A DNA stretch of 64,000 bases from CAYUMU01 sp964445985 (GTDB lineage: Bacteria > Planctomycetota > Planctomycetia > Pirellulales > S012-138). This document shows, piece after piece, positions 1 through 8,001 of this stretch; position 1 is the stretch's first letter, and each line of letters starts with the position of its first letter. The position numbers were made by a program, and so were the translations under genes. The notes under the pieces were generated by a model. The model did not search any database. It was not told the DNA's origin and saw only the letters and a list, made by a program, of their open reading frames with translations. The stretch is from positions 29,071 to 93,070 of the forward strand of contig CAYUMU010000014.1 in the NCBI GenBank assembly GCA_964445985.1, read 5' to 3'.

Positions 1-1115
1 TCGGCCATATACTCCGGCGTATCCGCTGGGAAACCAATGCCAAACTCCACGGTCGAATCGCGCCGCGCTAGCTCGACCGACCGCAGAATGTCATGGATCA
101 ACTTTTGGGTGGGCTCCGAGATCTCCACAGGCACGTCGCCGATCGATCCTGGGGCGTTTTCACGCAGCCACTCCACGGCGATCATCACCCAGGGCCGCGC
201 CTGGTTCACGTAGAAATCGGCCGCGGCTTCGGTGCGGAAAATGCCACGGACGGAAAGCCGTGGGGCCTTGCCCAAATCCAACGCCAGCAAGGCAAAGTCC
301 ACTTGCTTGACGCAACTCTCCAAATTGAACGCCGGATCGTCCAGGGGAATAACTTCGCCCCCCTGATCTTCCAGGGCGACCCCCAACAGGAGATCATTCT
401 CAAGGTCTTTGTCCTGAATGACCGTAGGCAGGCGGCCGCTGGATGCGGAGCTCTCCATCACCCGCTTGAGGTCGTCTTCCGCCCCAATGACCATCGTGCG
501 GTCATCGACGAAGTGGATGGATGCATCGAGGTTCGGCAACCAATCCCATTCCCACTCGGCAGGGCTCCACCAGTACTCTTTGTGCTGGTGAGTCCGCAAC
601 TCGTGCCGCCGCATGCGGATAGATTTCCATAGCAAGTCCCGATCAATAGGTTGCGCCATTCGCACCACCAACAGAGCCTTTCTGTTGGCCACTCGTTCCC
701 TCACGCCCTCTTCGTCGGCGCCGCTCGGGTCGTCGGGTTCGGCCATTTGCTCGCCGTCGCGAAACAGAAAAGCCATCGATTCCGAGTTGCGAAAATCGAT
801 GCCGGTTTCATCGATGATCCATTCGGCCAATTGTTCATCGTCGTCGTGGGAACGCTTGACCTCCTTGACGAACGGCGACGCGTACATTTTCCGTGGACGT
901 AGCAGCAAGAAACCATAGTGTCGCTCATCGGCAAACCGCAGGCCCGCGCGAAACTCGGCCTCGGGCATGCGGATGGGCCCCGCCGCTGGCAGAGGGTCCT
1001 TCTCTTGAATTTGCCCGTGCTGAGCCTTGGCCGGCCCTGCACCCTGCCGGCCACAACCGGCGTTGACTAGGAAAGTCGCCGACAAAACCGTTGCGGTCGC
1101 CATCCTGAGGAACAC
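1..1115 (-). CDS. Putative lipoprotein of unknown function, 3' end outside the window
   Basis: An uninterrupted reading frame of about 371 codons runs off the left edge. I do not recognise the family. The chosen start is GTG at 1115, because GGAG lies seven bases upstream and because it adds MFLR in front of a short hydrophobic run ending in LVNAGC, a weak lipobox (Cys about residue 21). ATG at 1103 is the alternative start. After the signal the protein is hydrophilic and rich in acidic and Trp residues (for example EYWWSPAEWEWDW). It contains no Cys-pair or nucleotide-binding motif that I can see. It is transcribed in the same direction as aroF, with more than 200 bp between them, so it probably has its own promoter. 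The export call is inference; the open frame is directly visible. Confidence 0.7.
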   Translation of the reverse strand, partial: MFLRMATATVLSATFLVNAGCGRQGAGPAKAQHGQIQEKDPLPAAGPIRMPEAEFRAGLRFADERHYGFLLLRPRKMYASPFVKEVKRSHDDDEQLAEWIIDETGIDFRNSESMAFLFRDGEQMAEPDDPSGADEEGVRERVANRKALLVVRMAQPIDRDLLWKSIRMRRHELRTHQHKEYWWSPAEWEWDWLPNLDASIHFVDDRTMVIGAEDDLKRVMESSASSGRLPTVIQDKDLENDLLLGVALEDQGGEVIPLDDPAFNLESCVKQVDFALLALDLGKAPRLSVRGIFRTEAAADFYVNQARPWVMIAVEWLRENAPGSIGDVPVEISEPTQKLIHDILRSVELARRDSTVEFGIGFPADTPEYMA

Positions 1116-1270
1116 GGGCCTGCTCCCATGAGAGATCATTGAAGAAAGGAGAGTGCGGCAGTCGGGGGCTGACACTCTGGGGAGTCCTCAGCATAGGGGA
1201 TGAACCGGGGGCGATCAAATGTTGGGTTGTTCTCGTTCTGTCGTGCGAGTGGGGAACTCCGGTCGTGGGA

Positions 1271-1291
1271 CCTGGGGGATGAACCCCCAGG
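1271..1291 (-). terminator. GC-rich hairpin downstream of aroF
   Basis: A perfect 8-bp inverted repeat (CCTGGGGG / CCCCCAGG) with a 5-base loop lies about 50 bp past the aroF stop codon. There is no T-run, so intrinsic termination is uncertain. It may be only a mRNA 3'-end stabilising hairpin. Confidence 0.35.
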
Positions 1292-1338
1292 CCCGCTGGA
1301 TTGCTTTTGACGGTGGTCGCGTCTTTGCCGGGTCGCTG

Positions 1339-2376
1339 CTACACTCCCACGGGTGTCAGGCTGCCCAGCGTTTTGCCCAGGGCGTCGGCCACGCGGCGGG
1401 CGGTTTCCATGGCCGCGGCGAACTGGTCGAAGTTCATCGACTGGTAGCCATCGCTCATGGCCGCCTCGGGCTGGGGGTGAACTTCCACGATCAGGCCATC
1501 GGCCCCCGCCGCCACGCTGGCCGCCATCATGTCGGGCACCAGGTAGGTGTGGCCCGTGCCGTGGCTGGGATCGACCACCACCGGCAGGTGTGTTTTGGCG
1601 TGCAGGTAGGGGACCGAAGCCAGCGGCAACGTGAACCGCGTGTGGCTTTCGAACGTGCGAATACCCCGCTCGCAAAGAATCACGTTGGGGTTGCCGGCAT
1701 CGAGAATGTACTCGGCGGCCAGCAGCAGTTCGTCCATGGTGGCGCTGGGACCGCGTTTGAGCAGCACGGCCCGATGGGTGTCGCCCACGGCGGCCAGCAA
1801 GCGGTAGTTCTGCATGTTGCGGGCACCCACTTGCAGCACGTCGGAGTACTCGGCCACCAGCGACACGTCTTCGCTGGCCACCACTTCGGTGACGATCGCC
1901 AGGCCCGTGGCGTCGCGGGCCGCCGCCAGCAATTTCAAACCGTCTTCTTTGAGTCCCTGGAAGCTGTAAGGGCTGGTCCGCGGTTTGAACGCTCCGCCCC
2001 GCAGCGCCGTGGCGCCCGCGGCCCTCACGGCTTCGGCCGTGGCCAGCAGTTGCCGTTCATCTTCCACCGAGCAAGGACCGGCGATCACGCCGATCGTGCC
2101 GCCGCCCACCGTCAGGCTGCCGGCGGTTACCACCGTGGGCTCGGGCTTGACTTCGCGGCTGGCAACTTTGTAGGGGGCCAAGATCGGCAGCACTTGATTC
2201 ACTCCAGCACAACTTTCCAGGGCTTCTTTGTGTGACTCGCGTTTGTCGCCAATCGCGGCCACCACGGTGCGTTCGGTCCCTTCAATCACATGCGGCTTGA
2301 GACCCAGGCTGGCCACGCGTTCCACCACGTGGTTCACCTCTTCCTTCGACGCTCCTTTGTTCATCACGACGATCAT
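1339..2376 (-). CDS. aroF: 3-deoxy-7-phosphoheptulonate (DAHP) synthase
   Basis: The enzyme condenses phosphoenolpyruvate and erythrose 4-phosphate, the first committed step of the shikimate pathway in the cytosol. The 345-residue protein has the layout of the type I beta (Thermotoga/Bacillus-like) DAHP synthases. An N-terminal ferredoxin-like regulatory domain of about 70 residues ([22 protein letters not shown]) is followed by the TIM-barrel with [26 protein letters not shown] and the DPSHGTGH motif. In this subfamily the N-terminal domain mediates feedback inhibition by aromatic amino acids; here that is inferred. GAGGA sits nine bases before the ATG. No other aromatic pathway gene is adjacent. 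The upstream leader peptide and terminator (2471-2620) indicate control by attenuation. Confidence 0.95.
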   Translation of the reverse strand: MIVVMNKGASKEEVNHVVERVASLGLKPHVIEGTERTVVAAIGDKRESHKEALESCAGVNQVLPILAPYKVASREVKPEPTVVTAGSLTVGGGTIGVIAGPCSVEDERQLLATAEAVRAAGATALRGGAFKPRTSPYSFQGLKEDGLKLLAAARDATGLAIVTEVVASEDVSLVAEYSDVLQVGARNMQNYRLLAAVGDTHRAVLLKRGPSATMDELLLAAEYILDAGNPNVILCERGIRTFESHTRFTLPLASVPYLHAKTHLPVVVDPSHGTGHTYLVPDMMAASVAAGADGLIVEVHPQPEAAMSDGYQSMNFDQFAAAMETARRVADALGKTLGSLTPVGV

Positions 2377-2470
2377 CGCACTACTTCCTCTTCAAAGGCG
2401 GGATAAGCGTTCCGCGGCAAACTACGGCGTGCGGCAGAAACGGGGAGACAACACGAGAAAACCAACCAAC

Positions 2471-2512
2471 AAAAAAAGCCCCGAGGCCTGGGGGAAACCA
2501 GGCCTCGGGGCT
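2471..2512 (-). terminator. Intrinsic terminator inside the aroF leader (attenuator)
   Basis: A perfect 15-bp stem (2498-2512 with 2477-2491, six-base loop) is followed on the minus strand by a run of seven T. It lies between the leader peptide stop codon (2543) and the aroF start (2376). It therefore sits in the 5' leader of aroF rather than behind a completed gene, as expected for an attenuator. It could also end any readthrough from the TolC-like gene upstream. Confidence 0.9.
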
Positions 2513-2542
2513 GTTGCTCTTGGATTGAGGGGTGGGGTGGTA

Positions 2543-2620
2543 CTACCAGCCTCCTCCAAGCCCGGGGCCTGGGGGTCCAAAATAATACCAAAATCGATCG
2601 TAGAGCAGGGTCGAGGTCAT
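2543..2620 (-). CDS. Aromatic-rich leader peptide of the aroF attenuator
   Basis: This 25-codon ORF starts with ATG and ends TGG-TAG. Residue 7 is Tyr, residues 10-14 read F-W-Y-Y-F, and residue 25 is Trp, so 7 of 25 residues are aromatic. The tail is Gly/Pro rich (GPPGPGLGGGW). It lies directly upstream of a strong terminator and of the first gene of aromatic amino-acid synthesis. By analogy with the trp and phe leader peptides, ribosome stalling on the aromatic codons would report charged tRNA-Phe, -Trp and -Tyr levels. No Shine-Dalgarno sequence is visible; a promoter at 2627-2655 would start transcription at the ATG itself, so translation may be leaderless. The ORF is seen directly, the regulatory role is inferred. 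Confidence 0.8.
   Translation of the reverse strand: MTSTLLYDRFWYYFGPPGPGLGGGW
2559..2575 (-). promoter_or_regulatory. Candidate antiterminator segment in the aroF leader
   Basis: On the minus strand this segment (CCCCCAGGCCCCGGGCT) closely resembles the 3' arm of the terminator. It can pair with the terminator 5' arm (2498-2512) through CCAGGCC/GGCCTGG plus CGGG/CCCG, excluding the terminator stem. It begins two codons after the F-W-Y-Y-F run. A ribosome stalled there would leave it free, whereas one reaching the stop codon would partly cover it. This matches region 2 of a classical attenuator. The structure is inferred by eye. Confidence 0.65.
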
Positions 2621-2626
2621 GGTTTG

Positions 2627-2655
2627 ATTCTGCGCTGGCCGTTCGCGGCGTGCAA
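2627..2655 (-). promoter_or_regulatory. Putative sigma-70-type promoter of the aroF leader
   Basis: TTGCAC (2650-2655) and CAGAAT (2627-2632) are separated by exactly 17 bases on the minus strand. The expected start site, seven bases downstream, falls on the A of the leader-peptide ATG at 2620. The hexamers match consensus only partly (3/6 and 4/6). Confidence 0.45.
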
Positions 2656-2882
2656 GAGGGAAGCGAGGAAAAATGCGGAGTGGGGAGTTCGGAGTTGACG
2701 GGCGGTTTGATGCTTTGTTGAGGGTTGCCGCCCATTCATGGCCGAGGACGGCCAGTCCGTAACGTAAGTGAACTCGATTCGGCCAAGCCTACCGGGGAGC
2801 TTGCTGGCGAAAGCGAACCCTGACCGCGCGACGGCATTTCCCCCACGACCTTGAGTCCGTCCGGGGGATACCCCTATCGATT

Positions 2883-4148
2883 CTAGTGGCACTTGCAGCC
2901 GTGGGCGTGGTAGCCGTAGCCGCACTCCAGGGCCAGCAGACCTTCGGCGGCCGCCAGTTCCACGCGGGCTCTTTTCCAGGCCAGGTAGCGGGCGAACAGG
3001 CTTTGGCGGAGTTGCAAAACCTGCAGCTCGGTTTGTTGCGGCGCCAGCGGGTCACCACGGCCCAGCGCGCGCAGCTGGCGGATGTTTTGCAGCGTTTGCT
3101 CGGAGTGCTCCACCTGGGTTTGGGCGAGCAGCGTTTGTTGAGCGCGGACGTTGGCGGAGGTGACAAAGCCTTGGACTTGGGATGAAATTTGTTCCTGGTT
3201 TTCCAGGATGAGCCGCGACAGTTGGCCATCGCGGGTGGCCAGCTCGTCGTCTTGATTGAGCTTGAGCAGCTTGCAGAGCCACGACTGCTTGCCTGGCGGA
3301 ACGCCGAGCGAAGGGTCGGACTGCTGCAACACGCTGCGCACGATGGGAAGATTCTCTTCGGAATTTTCCGCGCGGGTGACGCGCAGAATTTGTAGCTCCG
3401 CCCTCTGGGAGAGCGCCAGGCTTACGCCTTGTTCCACACTGAGCGGCAGGGGATCGATGGTCAAATCGATCGTGGGCCAGATCGGGTGGGGCTGCATATC
3501 GCCCATGCCCAGCAGGTAATACAGCGTGCGATTGAGGCCATCGATCGTGACCACGATCTCGGCTTGCTGCTGTTGCAATTCGAGCCGCCGCCGCCGCAGT
3601 TCTTGCGCGGTGCCGTCGAGCAGCACGCCGTCGGCCGCCATTCGGTCCAGGTCTTGCAGCGTGGTTTCGATGATCGTGAGGCTGCGGCAGGTGGTTTGCC
3701 GACCCGATTCGGCCTCGACCAGATCGTAGTAGCGGAGCAGCGCCTCGCGGGCTGCCTCGTTGCGAATCTGCACTTCTCGCAGGCTGCGCAAGCGGCGATG
3801 CAGGCTGCCGGGCTCGCCTTGGGTGCAGCAGGAGCGACTGTCGGCGCGGGCCGAGAGGGCGTTTTCCATGCGCAGGAGCGCGGCCACGGACGCATTGGCC
3901 GCGGCCAGGCATTGGCACTCCTTTTCCGTCAGCTCACGGTAAGGGCCATCGCCTTCGCGGGGACAAGCCGCCGGCAACAGCGCCGCTTGGGCGGGCAAGA
4001 CGAGGTTCTGAGCGGAGCGGCCCACGAGACGCATTTCGGTTTCGGCGCGGCCCGGCCCATGAACGGCGCCATGCCCGTGATGCGCGCAGCCCGACGCCGC
4101 GGCGAGCAACACGACAAAGCACCATCCCTGTTTCCGCGGCATGTTCAT
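2883..4148 (-). CDS. TolC-like outer-membrane efflux lipoprotein
   Basis: The 421-residue protein begins with a lipoprotein signal (VVLLAAASGC) and a His-rich stretch (CAHHGHGAVHG). The body is long, alpha-helical and Gln/Arg/Leu rich with heptad-like regions, as in TolC/OMF periplasmic hairpins: repeats around LRSLREVQIRNEAAREALLRYY and TELQVLQLRQSLFARYL are arranged as two similar halves. In known systems such proteins form the exit duct for ABC- or RND-driven export. An ABC ATPase gene lies 140 bp upstream on the same strand, which fits an export function, but no adaptor or permease is adjacent. The C-terminus (HAHGCKCH) and the N-terminal His cluster suggest metal binding, which is inference. 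Family call is from overall character, without a search. Confidence 0.6.
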   Translation of the reverse strand: MNMPRKQGWCFVVLLAAASGCAHHGHGAVHGPGRAETEMRLVGRSAQNLVLPAQAALLPAACPREGDGPYRELTEKECQCLAAANASVAALLRMENALSARADSRSCCTQGEPGSLHRRLRSLREVQIRNEAAREALLRYYDLVEAESGRQTTCRSLTIIETTLQDLDRMAADGVLLDGTAQELRRRRLELQQQQAEIVVTIDGLNRTLYYLLGMGDMQPHPIWPTIDLTIDPLPLSVEQGVSLALSQRAELQILRVTRAENSEENLPIVRSVLQQSDPSLGVPPGKQSWLCKLLKLNQDDELATRDGQLSRLILENQEQISSQVQGFVTSANVRAQQTLLAQTQVEHSEQTLQNIRQLRALGRGDPLAPQQTELQVLQLRQSLFARYLAWKRARVELAAAEGLLALECGYGYHAHGCKCH

Positions 4149-4220
4149 CCTCGAACGGCAATCGAGCGGGCATTGGTTTGTTATCGAGTGCCGCTGAGTC
4201 TGGCTGCAACAATTTCGGGG

Positions 4221-4303
4221 CTAGTTGCTGGTTGCTAGTTGCTAGTTGCTAGTTGCTGGTTGCTAGTATTTCTACCAGCTACCAGCCACTAGCTACCAGC
4301 CAC
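4221..4303. repeat. Short tandem array of TAGTTGC/TGGTTGC and CTACCAGC units
   Basis: The spacer contains about six near-identical 7-bp units (TAGTTGC or TGGTTGC), followed by CTACCAGC/CTAGCTACC units in the opposite sense. It overlaps the last codons of the ABC ATPase gene. A related CTGGTGGCTGGTA array lies behind the stop codon at 25004. Confidence 0.75.
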
Positions 4304-4972
4304 CACTTGCAGCATGCCGCTATCCAGCTCCATTTGCCGCTGCATTTTTTCCGCCAGGCTTTGGCTATGGGTCACGCAGACCAGCATGGTTTGTTCTTGC
4401 TGCTGAAGTTCCAGCAAGAGCTGGCTGATGGATTCGGCCGTGGTGCGGTCGAGGTTGCCGGTGGGTTCGTCGGCGAGCAGCAGTTGGGGCCTGGCGATGA
4501 GTGCCCGCGCGATGGCCACGCGCTGCCGCTCGCCGCCGGAGATTTCGGCCGGGCGATGTTCGAGCCGATGGGCGAGCCCCACGCGGTCGAGCAGCATTTT
4601 GGCCCGATCGAGGTCTTGCTGCCGACTGGGACCGATGGCCAGGGCGGGGATCAGCACGTTTTCGAGCACCGAGCACTGCGGCAGCAGGTGATGATCCTGA
4701 AACACGAAACCGATGCGCTCGTGGCGGAACCGCGCCAGCTCGGGCTCGGGCAATTCGAACGGATTCACGCCCCCGAGTTGCACCGTGCCCGAGGTGGGGC
4801 TATCGAGCGTGCCGAGGATATGCAGCAAGGTGCTTTTGCCACAGCCGCTGGGGCCCAGCACCGCCAGGTTTTCGCCGGCCGAAAGCGAGAGCGAAATGCC
4901 TTGCAGCACCGTGAGCGGCTCGGCGCGGGTGGGGAATTCTTTGGTTAGATTTTGGACTTCGAGATCGGCCAT
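4289..4972 (-). CDS. ABC transporter ATP-binding protein, LolD/MacB type
   Basis: The 227-residue ATPase has Walker A (GPSGCGKST, about 40-48), Q-loop (FVFQDHHLLPQ), signature (SGGERQR), Walker B (LLLADEPTGNLD) and a switch His (CVTHS). The LLADEPTGNLD wording and the size are typical of the LolD/MacB/FtsE group, which power lipoprotein or substrate extraction from the inner membrane. Usually such a gene is paired with a FtsX/MacB-like permease. None is adjacent here: the neighbours are the cytochrome bc genes upstream and the TolC-like lipoprotein downstream. The last codons lie inside a short tandem repeat, so the very C-terminus may vary between strains. Confidence 0.9.
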   Translation of the reverse strand: MADLEVQNLTKEFPTRAEPLTVLQGISLSLSAGENLAVLGPSGCGKSTLLHILGTLDSPTSGTVQLGGVNPFELPEPELARFRHERIGFVFQDHHLLPQCSVLENVLIPALAIGPSRQQDLDRAKMLLDRVGLAHRLEHRPAEISGGERQRVAIARALIARPQLLLADEPTGNLDRTTAESISQLLLELQQQEQTMLVCVTHSQSLAEKMQRQMELDSGMLQVVAGS

Positions 4973-5113
4973 CGGGGTATTCCTGCCTTCCGTCCTGCCG
5001 GGCGTTTGCGGCCCCCCGGGATCCAGAAGGGTTCAATGGTAAGAGATTGCCCAGACGTGGTCGATTTACGGCGTCGCCCGCCCGACGGTCTGGCTAGGGC
5101 TAAGGGGCAATGG

Positions 5114-6997
5114 CTAGGGCGTGGCCGCCGCTTCTTCAGGCCTCGGCGAGGCCCCAGGTTCTGGCGGCTGCGTTTCCGGCGGCTTGGCCTCCGCCAGCGT
5201 GCCTCGCAGCCAATCGGCAATGCTTTCGATCACCTCGGGCGAGAGGCCTTCGCTGGGAATGTCCGGATCTTCCACCGTGCCGAAGGCTGGCATGGATTGC
5301 GAATTGCTGGCCGGGTCGGCATCGAAGGCGTGGCCATAGAACCGCTCGGCGTTGGGATTGGAGATCATGCCAATCAGCCATTCGCGAGAACCCCAGCCGG
5401 TGAGGTCGGGGGCGCTCCCTTCGGAGCCGGCATCGTGGAATTTGTGGCACTGGGCACACCTGGTGTCGTCGGCCAGGATGGCGCGGCCTTTTTCGGCGCG
5501 GTCTTTATCGGCCTGCGACTCCGGCAGGTTGCCGGCTTCGGCGGCCAGGGCCACGGCAATCTGCTCGATCACCTCCGGCGTGTAGCCGGAGTCCTTGTCT
5601 TGCATATCGGACTTCACGTAGTTGACCATATCGCCCTCTTTGAGGGGCGTATTGCCAAAGTAGTTGGGGCCATCGATTTGCTGGGGGTCGAGCAGGCCCT
5701 TCACCCAATCGCGGGCGCCAAAGCCATACAGGTTGGGGGCGGACGATTGTTCGCCGAGGAAAAAGCCTTCGCCAGCGGGGTTGGAGTAGCCGTGGCAGAC
5801 CAGGCAGTTATTGGTGACCACATTCAGGGCCGTGGCCTTGGGGTGGTTGCGCATTTGATAGCGGTGCCCTTGCGAGGGGATGCCATTTTCGGCGAGGTGC
5901 AGGGCCAGGTCGCGATTTTCGTGGGCCACCCACACGGCGTTGGCATAGTCCTGGTTGCCGCGGTCTTCGCGCATGGCTTCGAAGGTGAGTACGCCCGCCC
6001 CGGCCAAGATCAAGAAAATGAACGCCACGTTGAACCAGTGCCCTGCTCGAAAGCGGCCGGTGAGGGGCATCAGGAACAGGATCAACATGGCCACGGCCGG
6101 CACCACGATCGCGCCCAAGAACTCGCCCAGCTCGCCGTGCCCTTCAAACAGCTTGAGGAACTGGAAGAGGAACAGGAAGTACCACTCAGGGCGAGCGGCG
6201 GAGAACTCTTTGGCGCCGTCGGCCGGCGCGTAGAGTTCGGCGCCTTTGAAGTAGAACGACAGCGTCATCACCACGGCCAACACGGCCAGGCAGGCGACGG
6301 CGTCTTTGAGAACCTGGTCGGGCCAAAAGGCCTGGTCGGCCTTTTTGATCGGCTGCTTGGCATGCAAGCCATGCCGGCGAAACACGGCGATATGAACCAC
6401 CAGCAGACCGATCAACAGACCGGGCAGCACGCCGGCGTGCAGAGCAAAGAACCGGGTGAGCGTATGGTGGCCATATTCGTTGCCGCCCACCACCAGCCGC
6501 TGGGCGTCTTCGCCCACCACCGGCACCAGGCCGGTGAGATTGGTGGCCACGCGGGTGGCCCAATAGCCTTTTTGATCCCACGGCAGCAGGTAGCCGGTCA
6601 GCGACAGCGCCAGCACAATTTGCATGAGGATCAGGCCGACCCAGAAGTTGACCTCGCGGGGGGCTTTGTAGGCGCCATCCCAGACTACTTGCAGCAGGTG
6701 CAAACCGAGCAGCACCACCATGGCCTGGGCCATAAAGTGATGGATGCCGCGGAGCATCCAGCCACCCTGCATTTGGGTTTGAATGTAGTACACGCTTTCC
6801 CAAGCGGTGTTGTCGCTGGGGCTATAGGCCATCCACAGGAACACGCCGGTGATCACCTGCACGGAAAAGGCAAACACCAGCGTGCTTCCCCACACGTAGC
6901 GCCAGCGCGATCCGCCGGGAATGTTTTCGTAGAGCGCTTCGTGAACCAATGCCCGGTAACCCGTCCGGTCATCCAGCCAATCCATGAATTTGCTCAT
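5114..6997 (-). CDS. Cytochrome b fused to a di-haem cytochrome c domain (bc complex)
   Basis: This 627-residue membrane subunit belongs to a cytochrome bc-type quinol oxidoreductase. Residues 1-350 are cytochrome b: haem ligands H86/H100 and H187/H202, Qo motif PEWY at 270-273, and about eight transmembrane segments. After the last helix (to about 340) comes a soluble region with two c-type haem sites, CLVCH (398-402) and CAQCH (514-518). It ends in a Pro/Glu-rich tail. Fusion of b and c domains in one chain means that no separate cytochrome c1 gene is needed; such fusions are known in several bacterial phyla. The start overlaps the Rieske stop codon by ATGA, so the two genes are translationally coupled. 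Confidence 0.93.
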   Translation of the reverse strand: MSKFMDWLDDRTGYRALVHEALYENIPGGSRWRYVWGSTLVFAFSVQVITGVFLWMAYSPSDNTAWESVYYIQTQMQGGWMLRGIHHFMAQAMVVLLGLHLLQVVWDGAYKAPREVNFWVGLILMQIVLALSLTGYLLPWDQKGYWATRVATNLTGLVPVVGEDAQRLVVGGNEYGHHTLTRFFALHAGVLPGLLIGLLVVHIAVFRRHGLHAKQPIKKADQAFWPDQVLKDAVACLAVLAVVMTLSFYFKGAELYAPADGAKEFSAARPEWYFLFLFQFLKLFEGHGELGEFLGAIVVPAVAMLILFLMPLTGRFRAGHWFNVAFIFLILAGAGVLTFEAMREDRGNQDYANAVWVAHENRDLALHLAENGIPSQGHRYQMRNHPKATALNVVTNNCLVCHGYSNPAGEGFFLGEQSSAPNLYGFGARDWVKGLLDPQQIDGPNYFGNTPLKEGDMVNYVKSDMQDKDSGYTPEVIEQIAVALAAEAGNLPESQADKDRAEKGRAILADDTRCAQCHKFHDAGSEGSAPDLTGWGSREWLIGMISNPNAERFYGHAFDADPASNSQSMPAFGTVEDPDIPSEGLSPEVIESIADWLRGTLAEAKPPETQPPEPGASPRPEEAAATP

Positions 6998-7620
6998 ACC
7001 TTGGCGACCTTTTCCGCTTTTCCGGTGTAGAAGTTTTCGAACCGCACCCAGACTTCGTCCCGACCGTCTTGGCCAGGGCGAATTTCGGTTTCCAGCGCGT
7101 CCAAACCCCGAGGGCTGGGCGTGGGCTGAATGACCGTGCCGTCCAGGTGGAACGCGCTATTATGGCAAGGGCACTTGAACTCTTTTTCGTCGCCACTGCT
7201 GGCCAAACGCACCGAACAGCCGGCGTGAGGGCAGGTGGTGTTGAAACATTGCAAGCCGGGCGACGGCTCGAGGCCGCAGGCAATGAACACGCTGCCAATC
7301 GGCTGCTGGGCGTTGAAGGTCCACTGATCCCATAGATCGGCAATCACCTCAAACCGTCGCGGCGTGCCGTCGGCGGGAATTTCATCCAAATAGGCCACGC
7401 GGAGAAAGTTCGATTCGGATACGCCGGGCTTGCGCCGCAAGGGATTGAAGAAAGCCACGATCCCGGTCGCCAGCGGCACCAGCACGATCAGCGTGCCAAT
7501 CACAGCGGCCGAGGCCTTGACCAAGAACCCCCGTCGATCGACATCCGCAGGCGTAGGACGCTCGGCCTGGGGCTTACTGGCAGCGGATTTGGAGGGCGGG
7601 TTTTTGGGCGGCGTTTTCAT
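6994..7620 (-). CDS. Rieske iron-sulfur protein of the bc complex
   Basis: The 208-residue protein carries the electron from quinol to the c haems. An N-terminal RRGFLVKASA at 29-38 resembles a twin-arginine signal, followed by a single transmembrane anchor (about 39-58). The 2Fe-2S ligands are in CPHAGC (C130, H132) and CPCHNSAF (C150, H153), with C135 and C152 forming the usual disulfide. The chosen start is ATG at 7620; longer in-frame upstream extensions look non-coding (Pro/Ser/Arg rich and without a start context). It overlaps the cytochrome b gene by four bases. Confidence 0.92.
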   Translation of the reverse strand: MKTPPKNPPSKSAASKPQAERPTPADVDRRGFLVKASAAVIGTLIVLVPLATGIVAFFNPLRRKPGVSESNFLRVAYLDEIPADGTPRRFEVIADLWDQWTFNAQQPIGSVFIACGLEPSPGLQCFNTTCPHAGCSVRLASSGDEKEFKCPCHNSAFHLDGTVIQPTPSPRGLDALETEIRPGQDGRDEVWVRFENFYTGKAEKVAKV

Positions 7621-8001
7621 ATCAAAAATTCTCGTTGGTTTGCGCGGGGCACAGGGCCAGGAGGCGCGACAACGGCGAAGCGGGAAGAAACACAAACATG
7701 TCGGCCACGGCTGGTAGTTACCGGGCGGGCCAGGCAGCGACCGGCCTTGTGGCCAGGGTGGAGGGTGTGGGGAGCAGGTTTTGCGGCGTGACTCACAAGG
7801 AGGGAGTGGAACGAAGCGGGGAGACTTCCAAGGCCCAATGCAATGCTCCGCGAACCCCCAACAGGCACAGGACGATGCAGGATCAACCCACGCCAAAAAG
7901 GGCGGAACTTTCCCCCGAATGTCTCCCGCTCCTCATGGCTTTCCACGGCAGGTAATGGTTTGGGGTTTGGATGCGGCTCGCTTGTTTTCGGTCCAATGCA
8001 A
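7621..8001. other. Intergenic region, no gene seen
   Basis: This spacer of about 380 bp between nrnA and the Rieske gene should hold the promoter for the bc operon on the minus strand. I see no clear hairpin with a T-run, no RNA gene and no convincing small ORF. Confidence 0.5.

Noticed and set aside
93..632. 179-codon plus-strand ORF at the left edge
   Set aside because: It overlaps the minus-strand lipoprotein gene, whose frame is continuous and better in composition. The plus-strand product is His/Gln/Arg rich in the manner of an antisense shadow.
4289..4972. Assigning the ATPase as LolD
   Set aside because: The signatures fit LolD, MacB and FtsE equally, and no LolC/E permease is adjacent, so only the group is named.
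5114..7030. Long plus-strand ORF opposite the cytochrome b gene (over 690 codons)
   Set aside because: It is antisense to a clear cytochrome b with all motifs. High GC leaves long open antisense frames, and the product is His/Gln rich without any domain.
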